A stretch of 64,000 bases of DNA. It comes from Aurelia coerulea (lineage: Eukaryota; Cnidaria; Scyphozoa; Semaeostomeae; Ulmaridae). A program made the translations under genes and the position numbers. The notes under the pieces are model-generated. The model was given only the letters and a program-made list of their open reading frames with translations. It did no database searches and was not told the DNA's origin. Location of the stretch: positions 23,102,501 through 23,166,500 of the forward strand of contig CM076949.1 of NCBI GenBank assembly GCA_039566865.1, in the 5' to 3' direction. This document shows positions 51,012 to 63,648 of the stretch, one piece after another. Every line of letters begins with the position of its first letter. Position 1 is the first letter of the stretch.

Positions 51012-53539
51012 GACTTCATATTTTCTCGAAAAGTTTACTATCATTTGAACCTCATTAACTTGATGAGGTTTCAAATGTTTCAGAATATATACCTGATTTT
51101 GAACAATTTCAACAAGCCAAGTTTCATATTCGACTCATTGAACATCAATTCATAACATTTCAAGCATAGACTGTATTTTGACTTTATATTTTCTCGAAGA
51201 GTTTACTATCATTTGAACCTCATTAACTTGATGAGGTTTCAAATGTTTCAGAATATATACCTCAATTTGACAGAATTGCATCAAGCCACGGTTCATATTC
51301 GATGCATTGATCATCAATTCATAAAATTTCAAGCATAGACTGTGTTTTGACTTTATATTTTCTCGAAAAGTTTACTATCACTTGAACCTCATTAACTTGA
51401 TGAGGTTTCAAATGTTTCAGAATATATACCTGATTTTGAACAATTTCCTCAAGCCAAGTTTCATATTCGATGCATTGAACATCAATTCATAACATTTCAA
51501 GCATAGACTGTGTTTTGACTTCATATTTTGTCGAAAAGTTTACTATCATTTGAACCTCATTAACTTGATGACGTTTCAAATGTTTCAGAAGATATACCTC
51601 ATTTTGAATAATTGCATCAAGCCAAGTTTCATATTTGATTCATTGATCATCAATTCATAATATTTCAACCATAGACTTTGTTTTGACTTCATATTATCTC
51701 GAAAAGTTTACTATCACTTGAACCTCATTAACCTGATGAGGTTTCAAATGTTTCAGAATATATACCTCAATTTGACAGAATTGCATCAAGCCACGGTTCA
51801 TATTCGATTCATTGGCCATCAATTCATAACATTTCAAGCATAGACTGTGTTTTGACTTTATATTTTCTCGAAAAGTTTACTATCACTTGAACCTCATTAA
51901 CTTGATGAGGTTTCAAATGTTTCAGAATATATACCTGATTTTGAACAATTTCCTCAAGCCAAGTTTCATATTCGACTCATTGAACATCAATTCATAACAT
52001 TTCAAGCATAGACTGTGTTTTGACTTTATATTTTCTCGAAGAGTTTACTATCATTTGAACCTCATTAACTTGATGATGTTTCAAATGTTTCAGAAGATAT
52101 ACCTCATTTTGAATAATTGCATCAAGCCAAGTTTCATATTTGATTCATTGATCATCAATTCATAATATTTCAACCATAGACTTTGTTTTGACTTCATATT
52201 ATCTCGAAAAGTTTACTATCACTTGAACCTCATTAACCTGATGAGGTTTCAAATGTTTCAGAATATATACCTGATTTTGAACAATTTCCTCAAGCCAAGT
52301 TTCATATTCGATGCATTGATCATCAATTCATAACATTTCAAGCATAGACTGTGTTTTGACTTCATATTTTGTCGAAAAGTTTACTATCATTTCAACCTCA
52401 TTAACTTGATGAGGTTTCAAATGTTTCAGAATATATACCTCAATTTGGCAGAATTGCATCAAGCCACGGTTCATATTCGATGCATTGATCATCAATTCAT
52501 AAGATTTCAACAATAGAATGTGTTTTGACTTCATATTTTCTCGAAAAGTTTACTATCATTCGAACCTCATTAACTTGATGAGGTTTCAAATGTTTCAGAA
52601 TATATACCTCAATTTGACAGAATTGCATCAAGCCACCGTTCATATTCGATTCATTGGGCATCAATTCATAATATTTCAACAATAGACTGTGTTTTGACTT
52701 CATATTTTCTCGAAAAGTTTACTATCATTTGAACCTCATTAACTTGATGAGGTTTCAAATGTTTCAGAATATATACCTCAATTTGACAGAATTGCATCAA
52801 GCCACGGTTCATATTCGATGCATTGATCATCAATTCATAAGATTTCAACAATAGACTGTGTTTTGACTTCATATTTTCTCGAAAAGTTTACTATCATTCG
52901 AACCTCATTAACTTGATGAGGTTTCAAATGTTTCAGAATATATACCTCAATTTGACAGAATTGCATCAAGCCACGGTTCATATTCGATTCATTGACCATC
53001 AATTCATAATATTTCAACAATAGACTGTGTTTTGACTTCATATTTTCTCGAAAAGTTTACTATCATTTGAACCTCATTAACTTGATGAGGTTTCAAATGT
53101 TTCAGAATATATACCTCAATTTGACAGAATTGCATCAAGCCACGGTTCATATTCGATGCATTGAACATCAATTCATAACATTTCAAGCATAGACTGTGTT
53201 TTGACTTCATATTTTCTCGAAAAGTTTACTATCATTTGAACCTCATTAACTTGATGAGGTTTCAAATGTTTCAGAATATATACCTGATTTTGAACAATTT
53301 CATCAAGCCAAGTTTCATATTCGACTCATTGAACATCAATTCATAACATTTCAAGCATAGACTGTGTTTTGACTTTATATTTTCTCGAAGAGTTTACTAT
53401 CATTTGAACCTCATTAACTTGATGAGGTTTCAAATGTTTCAGAATATATACCTCAATTTGACAGAATTGCATCAAGCCACGGTTCATATTCGATGCATTG
53501 ATCATCAATTCATAACATTTCAAGCATAGACTGTGTTTT

Positions 53540-54213
53540 GACTTCATATTTTCTCGAAAAGTTTACTATCACTTGAACCTCATTAACTTGATGAGGTTTC
53601 AAATGTTTCAGAATATATACCTGATTTTGAACAATTTCCTCAAGCCAAGTTTCATATTCGATGCATTGAACATCAATTCATAACATTTCAAGCATAGACT
53701 GTGTTTTGACTTCATATTTTGTCGAAAAGTTTACTATCATTTGAACCTCATTAACTTGATGATGTTTCAAATGTTTCAGAAGATATACCTCATTTTGAAT
53801 AATTGCATCAAGCCAAGTTTCATATTTGATTCATTGATCATCAATTCATAATATTTCAACCATAGACTTTGTTTTGACTTCATATTATCTCGAAAAGTTT
53901 ACTATCACTTGAACCTCATTAACCTGATGAGGTTTCAAATGTTTCAGAATACATACCTCAATTTGACAGAATTGCGTCAAGCCACGGTTCATATTCGATT
54001 CATTGGCCATCAATTCATAATATTTCAACAATAGACTTTGTTCTGACTTCATATTTTCTCGAAAAGTTTACTATCATTTGAACCTCATTAACTTGATGAG
54101 GTTTCAAATGTTTCAGAATATATACCTCAATTTGACAGAATTGCATCAAGCCACGGTTCATATTCGATGCATTGATCATCAATTCATAAGATTTCAACAA
54201 TAGAATGTGTTTT
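53540..54213. repeat. B-C-E-A cassette, copy near the right end
   Basis: Markers are B (CTC), C (TTTGTCG, GATGATG), E (ACATACC, GCGTCAAG, GGCC) and A (GATC, AAGATTTC, AGAATGTG). It matches 339-1012 although it lies 53 kb away and is repeated at 59774-60447. Confidence 0.83.
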
Positions 54214-56810
54214 GACTTTATATTTTCTCGAAAAGTTTACTATCATTCGAACCTCATTAACTTGATGAGGTTTCAAATGTTTCAGAATATATACCTCAAT
54301 TTGACAGAATTGCATCAAGCCACCGTTCATATTCGATTCATTGACCATCAATTCATAATATTTCAACAATAGACTGTGTTTTGACTTCATATTTTCTCGA
54401 AAAGTTTACTATCATTTGAACCTCATTAACTTGATGAGGTTTCAAATGTTTCAGAATATATACCTGATTTTGAACAATTTCAACAAGCCAAGTTTCATAT
54501 TCGACTCATTGAACATCAATTCATAACATTTCAAGCATAGACTGTGTTTTGACTTCATATTTTCTCGAAAAGTTTACTATCATTTGAACCTCATTAACTT
54601 GATGAGGTTTCAAATGTTTCAGAATATATACCTGATTTTGAACAATTTCAACAAGCCAAGTTTCATATTCGATTCATTGACCATCAATTCATAACATTTC
54701 AAGCATAGACTTTGTTTTGACTTCATATTATCTCGAAAAGTTTACTATCACTTGAACCTCATTAACCTGATGAGGTTTCAAATGTTTCAGAATATATACC
54801 TCATTTTGAAGAATTGCATCAAGCCACGGTTCATATTTGATTCATTGACCATCAATTCATAATATTTCAACAATAGACTTTGTTCTGACTTCATATTTTC
54901 TCGAAAAGTTTACTATCATTTGAACCTCATTAACTTGATGAGGTTTCAAATGTTTCAGAAGATATACCTCATATTGAAGAATTGCATCAAGCCATGTTTC
55001 ATATTTGATTCATTGATCATCAATTCATAATATTTCAACAATAGACTGTGTTTTGACTTCATATTTTCTCGAAAAGTTTACTATCATTTGAACCTCATTA
55101 ACTTGATGAGGTTTCAAATGTTTCAGAATATATACCTGATTTTGAACAATTTCATCAAGCCAAGTTTCATATTCGATGCATTGAACATCAATTCATAACA
55201 TTTCAAGCATAGACTGTGTTTTGACTTCATATTTTCTCGAAAAGTTTACTATCATTTGAACCTCATTAACTTGATGAGGTTTCAAATGTTTCAGAATATA
55301 TACCTGATTTTGAACAATTTCAACAAGCCAAGTTTCATATTCGACTCATTGAACATCAATTCATAACATTTCAAGCATAGACTGTGTTTTGACTTTATAT
55401 TTTCTCGAGGAGTTTACTATCATTTGAACCTCATTAACTTGATGAGGTTTCAAATGTTTCAGAATCTATACCTCAATTTGACAGAATCGCATCAAGCCAC
55501 CGTTCATATTCGATTCATTGGACATCAATTCATAACATTTCAAGCATAGACTGTGTTTTGACTTCATATTTTCTCGAAAAGTTTACTGTCATTTGAACCT
55601 CATTAACTTGATGAGGTTTCAAATGTTTCAGAAGATATACTTCATATTGAAGAATTGCATCAAGCCATGTTTCATATTTGATTCATTGATCATCAATTCA
55701 TAATATTTCAACAATAGACTGTGTTTTGACTTTATATTTTCTCGAAAGGTTTACTATCATTTGAACCTCATTAACTTGATGAGGTTTCAAATGTTTCAGA
55801 ATATATACCTCATTTTGAAGAATTGCATCAAGCCAAGTTTCATATTTGATTCATTGATCATCAATTCATAATATTTCAACCATAGACTTTGTTTTGACTT
55901 CATATTATCTCGAAAAGTTTACTATCACTTGAACCTCATTAACCTGATGAGGTTTCAAATGTTTCAGAATATATACCTCATTTTGAAGAATTGCATCAAG
56001 CCACGGTTCATATTTGATTCATTGACCATCAATTCATAAGATTTCATCAATAGACTGTGTTTTGACTTCATATTTTCTCGAAAAGTTTACTATCATTTGA
56101 ACCTCATTAACTTGATGAGGTTTCAAATGTTTCAGAATATATACCTGATTTTGAACAATTTCATCAAGCCAAGTTTCATATTCGATGCATTGAACATCAA
56201 TTCATAACATTTCAAGCATAGACTGTGTTTTGACTTCATATTTTCTCGAAAAGTTTACTATCATTTGAACCTCATTAACTTGATGAGGTTTCAAATGTTT
56301 CAGAATATATACCTGATTTTGAACAATTTCAACAAGCCAAGTTTCATATTCGACTCATTGAACATCAATTCATAACATTTCAAGCATAGACTGTGTTTTG
56401 ACTTTATATTTTCTCGAAGAGTTTACTATCATTTGAACCTCATTAACTTGATGAGGTTTCAAATGTTTCAGAATATATACCTCAATTTGACAGAATTGCA
56501 TCAAGCCACCGTTCATATTCGATTCATTGGACATCAATTCATAACATTTCAAGCATAGACTGTGTTTTGACTTCATATTTTCTCGAAAAGTTTACTGTCA
56601 TTTGAACCTCATTAACTTGATGAGGTTTCAAATGTTTCAGAAGATATACCTCATATTGAAGAATTGCATCAAGCCATGTTTCATATTTGATTCATTGATC
56701 ATCAATTCATAATATTTCAACAATAGACTGTGTTTTGACTTCATATTTTCTCGAAAAGTTTACTATCATTTGAACCTCATTAACTTGATGAGGTTTCAAA
56801 TGTTTCAGAA

Positions 56811-56820
56811 TATATATACC
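56811..56820. other. Two-base TA insertion marker (TATATATACC)
   Basis: Ordinary monomers have TATATACC; here one TA is added. The same insertion is at 63214-63223, 6,403 bp later, so it predates the duplication of the long unit. Confidence 0.9.
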
Positions 56821-56907
56821 TCAATTTGACAGAATTGCATCAAGCCACGCTTCATATTCGATGCATTGATCATCAATTCATAACATTTCAAGCATAGACT
56901 GTGTTTT

Positions 56908-57076
56908 GACTTCATATTTTCTCGAAAAGTTTACTATCACTTGAACCTCATTAACCTTTTGAAGTTTCAATTGTTTTAGAATATATACCTCAATTTGACA
57001 GAATTTCGCCAAGCCACGGTTCATATTCGATTAATTGACCATCAATACATAAGATTTCAACAATAGAATGTGTTTT
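56908..57076. repeat. Diverged D-type monomer, copy 3
   Basis: It has the same set of changes as the copies at 14156 and 18164 (AACCTTTTGAAG, TTTCGCC, GATTAATTG, ATCAATACATAAG), although the surrounding order of monomers is different. The next monomer has CTCGATAAG, private to this copy and to the one at 63480. Confidence 0.9.
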
Positions 57077-57245
57077 GACTTTATATTTTCTCGATAAGTT
57101 TACTATCATTCGAACCTCATTAACTTGATGAGGTTTCAAATGTTTCAGAATATATACCTCAATTTGACAGAATTGCATCAAGCCACCGTTCATATTCGAT
57201 TCATTGACCATCAATTCATAATATTTCAACAATAGACTGTGTTTT

Positions 57246-60200
57246 GACTTCATATTTTCTCGAAAGGTTTACTATCATTTGAACCTCATTAACTTGATGA
57301 GGTTTCAAATGTTTCAGAATATATGCCTGATTTTGAACAATTTCAACAAGCCAAGTTTCATATTCGACTCATTGAACATCAATTCATAACATTTCAAGCA
57401 TAGACTGTGTTTTGACTTTATATTTTCTTGAAGAGTTTACTATCATTTGAACCTCATTAACTTGATGAGGTTTCAAATGTTTCAGAATATATACCTCAAT
57501 TTGACAGAATTGCATCAAGCCACGGTTCATATTCGATGCATTGATCATCAATTCATAAAATTTCAAGCATAGACTGTGTTTTGACTTTATATTTTCTCGA
57601 AAAGTTTACTATCACTTGAACCTCATTAACTTGATGAGGTTTCAAATGTTTCAGAATATATACCTGATTTTGAACAATTTCCTCAAGCCAAGTTTCATAT
57701 TCGATGCATTGAACATCAATTCATAACATTTCAAGCATAGACTGTGTTTTGACTTCATATTTTGTCGAAAAGTTTACTATCATTTGAACCTCATTAACTT
57801 GATGATGTTTCAAATGTTTCAGAAGATATACCTCATTTTGAATAATTGCATCAAGCCAAGTTTCATATTTGATTCATTGATCATCAATTCATAATATTTC
57901 AACCATAGACTTTGTTTTGACTTCATATTATCTCGAAAAGTTTACTATCACTTGAACCTCATTAACCTGATGAGGTTTCAAATGTTTCAGAATATATACC
58001 TCAATTTGACAGAATTGCGTCAAGCCACGGTTCATATTCGATTCATTGGCCATCAATTCATAACATTTCAAGCATAGACTGTGTTTTGACTTTATATTTT
58101 CTCGAAAAGTTTACTATCACTTGAACCTCATTAACTTGATGAGGTTTCAAATGTTTCAGAATATATACCTGATTTTGAACAATTTCATCAAGCCAAGTTT
58201 CATATTCGACTCATTGAACATCAATTCATAACATTTCAAGCATAGACTGTGTTTTGACTTTATATTTTCTCGAAGAGTTTACTATCATTTGAACCTCATT
58301 AACTTGATGAGGTTTCAAATGTTTCAGAAGATATACCTCATTTTGAATAATTGCATCAAGCCAAGTTTCATATTTGATTCATTGATCATCAATTCATAAT
58401 ATTTCAACCATAGACTTTGTTTTGACTTCATATTATCTCGAAAAGTTTACTATCACTTGAACCTCATTAACCTGATGAGGTTTCAAATGTTTCAGAATAT
58501 ATACCTGATTTTGAACAATTTCCTCAAGCCAAGTTTCATATTCGATGCATTGAACATCAATTCATAACATTTCAAGCATAGACTGTGTTTTGACTTCATA
58601 TTTTGTCGAAAAGTTTACTATCATTTCAACCTCATTAACTTGATGAGGTTTCAAATGTTTCAGAATATATACCTCAATTTGGCAGAATTGCATCAAGCCA
58701 CGGTTCATATTCGATGCATTGATCATCAATTCATAAGATTTCAACAATAGAATGTGTTTTGACTTTATATTTTCTCGAAAAGTTTACTATCATTCGTACC
58801 TCATTAACTTGATGAGGTTTCAAATGTTTCAGAATATATACCTCAATTTGACAGAATTGCATCAAGCCACCGTTCATATTCGATTCATTGGCCATCAATT
58901 CATAATATTTCAACAATAGACTTTGTTCTGACTTCATATTTTCTCGAAAAGTTTACTATCATTTGAACCTCATTAACTTGATGAGGTTTCAAATGTTTCA
59001 GAATATATACCTCAATTTGACAGAATTGCATCAAGCCACGGTTCATATTCGATGCATTGATCATCAATTCATAAGATTTCAACAATAGAATGTGTTTTGA
59101 CTTTATATTTTCTCGAAAAGTTTACTATCATTCGAACCTCATTAACTTGATGAGGTTTCAAATGTTTCAGAATATATACCTCAATTTGACAGAATTGCAT
59201 CAAGCCACCGTTCATATTCGATTCATTGACCATCAATTCATAATATTTCAACAATAGACTGTGTTTTGACTTCATATTTTCTCGAAGAGTTTACTATCAT
59301 TTGAACCTCATTAACTTGATGAGGTTTCAAATGTTTCAGAATATATACCTCAATTTGACAGAATTGCATCAAGCCACGGTTCATATTCGATGCATTGAAC
59401 ATCAATTCATAACATTTCAAGCATAGACTGTGTTTTGACTTCATATTTTCTCGAAAAGTTTACTATCATTTGAACCTCATTAACTTGATGAGGTTTCAAA
59501 TGTTTCAGAATATATACCTGATTTTGAACAATTTCAACAAGCCAAGTTTCATATTCGACTCATTGAACATCAATTCATAACATTTCAAGCATAGACTGTG
59601 TTTTGACTTTATATTTTCTCGAAGAGTTTACTATCATTTGAACCTCATTAACTTGATGAGGTTTCAAATGTTTCAGAATATATACCTCAATTTGACAGAA
59701 TTGCATCAAGCCACGGTTCATATTCGATGCATTGATCATCAATTCATAACATTTCAAGCATAGACTGTGTTTTGACTTCATATTTTCTCGAAAAGTTTAC
59801 TATCACTTGAACCTCATTAACTTGATGAGGTTTCAAATGTTTCAGAATATATACCTGATTTTGAACAATTTCCTCAAGCCAAGTTTCATATTCGATGCAT
59901 TGAACATCAATTCATAACATTTCAAGCATAGACTGTGTTTTGACTTCATATTTTGTCGAAAAGTTTACTATCATTTGAACCTCATTAACTTGATGATGTT
60001 TCAAATGTTTCAGAAGATATACCTCATTTTGAATAATTGCATCAAGCCAAGTTTCATATTTGATTCATTGATCATCAATTTATAATATTTCAACCATAGA
60101 CTTTGTTTTGACTTCATATTATCTCGAAAAGTTTACTATCACTTGAACCTCATTAACCTGATGAGGTTTCAAATGTTTCAGAATACATACCTCAATTTGA

Positions 60201-63200
60201 CAGAATTGCGTCAAGCCACGGTTCATATTCGATTCATTGGCCATCAATTCATAATATTTCAACAATAGACTTTGTTCTGACTTCATATTTTCTCGAAAAG
60301 TTTACTATCATTTGAACCTCATTAACTTGATGAGGTTTCAAATGTTTCAGAATATATACCTCAATTTGACAGAATTGCATCAAGCCACGGTTCATATTCG
60401 ATGCATTGATCATCAATTCATAAGATTTCAACAATAGAATGTGTTTTGACTTTATATTTTCTCGAAAAGTTTACTATCATTCGAACCTCATTAACTTGAT
60501 GAGGTTTCAAATGTTTCAGAATATATACCTCAATTTGACAGAATTGCATCAAGCCACCGTTCATATTCGATTCATTGACCATCAATTCATAATATTTCAA
60601 CAATAGACTGTGTTTTGACTTCATATTTTCTCGAAAAGTTTACTATCATTTGAACCTCATTAACTTGATGAGGTTTCAAATGTTTCAGAATATATACCTG
60701 ATTTTGAACAATTTCATCAAGCCAAGTTTCATATTCGATGCATTGAACATCAATTCATAACATTTCAAGCATAGACTGTGTTTTGACTTCATATTTTCTC
60801 GAAAAGTTTACTATCATTTGAACCTCATTAACTTGATGAGGTTTCAAATGTTTCAGAATATATACCTGATTTTGAACAATTTCAACAAGCCAAGTTTCAT
60901 ATTCGACTCATTGAACATCAATTCATAACATTTCAAGCATAGACTGTGTTTTGACTTTATATTTTCTCGAAAAGTTTACTATCATTTGAACCTCATTAAC
61001 TTGATGAGGTTTCAAATGTTTCAGAATATATACCTGATTTTGAACAATTTCATCAAGCCAAGTTTCATATTCGATGCATTGAACATCAATTCATAACATT
61101 TCAAGCATAGACTTTGTTTTGACTTCATATTATCTCGAAAAGTTTACTATCACTTTAACCTCATTAACCTGATGAGGTTTCAAATGTTTCAGAATATATA
61201 CCTCAATTTGACAGAATTGCGTCAAGCCACGGTTCATATTCGATTCATTGGCCATCAATTCATGATATTTCAACAATAGACTTTGTTCTGACTTCATATT
61301 TTCTCGAAAAGTTTACTATCATTTGAACCTCATTAACTTGATGAGGTTTCAAATGTTTCAGAAGATATACCTCATATTGAAGAATTGCATCAAGCCATGT
61401 TTCATATTTGATTCATTGATCATCAATTCATAATATTTCAACAATAGACTGTGTTTTGACTTCATATTTTCTCGAAAAGTTTACTATCATTTGAACCTCA
61501 TTAACTTGATGAGGTTTCAAATGTTTCAGAATATATACCTGATTTTGAACAATTTCATCAAGCCAAGTTTCATATTCGATGCATTGAACATCAATTCATA
61601 ACATTTCAAGCATAGACTGTGTTTTGACTTCATATTTTCTCGAAAAGTTTACTATCATTTGAACCTCATTAACTTGATGAGGTTTCAAATGTTTCAGAAT
61701 ATATACCTGATTTTGAACAATTTCAACAAGCCAAGTTTCATATTCGACTCATTGAACATCAATTCATAACATTTCAAGCATAGACTGTGTTTTGACTTTA
61801 TATTTTCTCGAGGAGTTTACTATCATTTGAACCTCATTAACTTGATGAGGTTTCAAATGTTTCAGAATCTATACCTCAATTTGACAGAATCGCATCAAGC
61901 CACCGTTCATATTCGATTCATTGGACATCAATTCATAACATTTCAAGCATAGACTGTGTTTTGACTTCATATTTTCTCGAAAAGTTTACTGTCATTTGAA
62001 CCTCATTAACTTGATGAGGTTTCAAATGTTTCAGAAGATATACTTCATATTGAAGAATTGCATCAAGCCATGTTTCATATTTGATTCATTGATCATCAAT
62101 TCATAATATTTCAACAATAGACTGTGTTTTGACTTCATATTTTCTCGTAAGGTTTACTATCATTTGAACCTCATTAACTTGATGAGGTTTCAAATGTTTC
62201 AGAATATATACCTCATTTTGAAGAATTGCATCAAGCCAAGTTTCATATTTGATTCATTGATCATCAATTCATAATATTTCAACCATAGACTTTGTTTTGA
62301 CTTCATATTATCTCGAAAAGTTTACTATCACTTGAACCTCATTAACCTGATGAGGTTTCAAATGTTTCAGAATATATACCTCATTTTGAAGAATTGCATC
62401 AAGCCACGGTTCATATTTGATTCATTGACCATCAATTCATAAGATTTCATCAATAGACTGTGTTTTGACTTCATATTTTCTCGAAAAGTTTACTATCATT
62501 TGAACCTCATTAACTTGATGAGGTTTCAAATGTTTCAGAATATATACCTGATTTTGAACAATTTCATCAAGCCAAGTTTCATATTCGATGCATTGAACAT
62601 CAATTCATAACATTTCAAGCATAGACTGTGTTTTGACTTCATATTTTCTCGAAAAGTTTACTATCATTTGAACCTCATTAACTTGATGAGGTTTCAAATG
62701 TTTCAGAATATATACCTGATTTTGAACAATTTCAACAAGCCAAGTTTCATATTCGACTCATTGAACATCAATTCATAACATTTCAAGCATAGACTGTGTT
62801 TTGACTTTATATTTTCTCGAAGAGTTTACTATCATTTGAACCTCATTAACTTGATGAGGTTTCAAATGTTTCAGAATATATACCTCAATTTGACAGAATT
62901 GCATCAAGCCACCGTTCATATTCGATTCATTGGACATCAATTCATAACATTTCAAGCATAGACTGTGTTTTGACTTCATATTTTCTCGAAAAGTTTACTG
63001 TCATTTGAACCTCATTAACTTGATGAGGTTTCAAATGTTTCAGAAGATATACTTCATATTGAAGAATTGCATCAAGCCATGTTTCATATTTGATTCATTG
63101 ATCATCAATTCATAATATTTCAACAATAGACTGTGTTTTGACTTCATATTTTCTCGAAAAGTTTACTATCATTTGAACCTCATTAACTTGATGAGGTTTC

Positions 63201-63648
63201 AAATGTTTCAGAATATATATACCTCAATTTGACAGAATTGCATCAAGCCACGCTTCATATTCGATGCATTGATCATCAATTCATAACATTTCAAGCATAG
63301 ACTGTGTTTTGACTTCATATTTTCTCGAAAAGTTTACTATCACTTGAACCTCATTAACCTTTTGAAGTTTCAATTGTTTTAGAATATATACCTCAATTTG
63401 ACAGAATTTCGCCAAGCCACGGTTCATATTCGATTAATTGACCATCAATACATAAGATTTCAACAATAGAATGTGTTTTGACTTTATATTTTCTCGATAA
63501 GTTTACTATCATTCGAACCTCATTAACTTGATGAGGTTTCAAATGTTTCAGAATATATACCTCAATTTGACAGAATTGCATCAAGCCACCGTTCATATTC
63601 GATTCATTGACCATCAATTCATAATATTTCAACAATAGACTGTGTTTT
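57246..63648. repeat. 38-mer higher-order repeat, copy 2 (6,403 bp)
   Basis: A tandem copy of 51012-57245 with one extra monomer: copy 1 has two B monomers at 54383-54718, while copy 2 has three B-like monomers at 60617-61120. Other differences seen are CGAAAGG and ATATGCC near 57264 and 57323, CTTGAAGAG at 57428 against CTCGAAGAG, CAATTTATAAT near 60078, CACTTTAACC near 61153 and CTCGTAAGG near 62146. The two copies are far more alike than neighbouring monomers. Confidence 0.93.
63311..63479. repeat. Diverged D-type monomer, copy 4
   Basis: Counterpart of 56908-57076 at an offset of 6,403 bp, with the same loss of the right arm of the dyad and the same CTCGATAAG monomer to its right. Confidence 0.9.

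Larger units (their letters stand above)
51012..57245. repeat. 37-mer higher-order repeat, copy 1 (6,234 bp)
   Basis: The longest repeat unit in the window. Counterparts 6,234 bp to the right include 51180 and 57414, 52358 and 58592, 53540 and 59774, and 54214 and 60448. Right of about 54.7 kb the offset becomes 6,403 bp because copy 2 has one more monomer. Marker monomers are the CTCGAGGAG one (55391), the TATATATACC one (56739) and the D monomer (56908). Inside it, 51012-51853 is itself repeated at 53203-54044. Confidence 0.93.
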
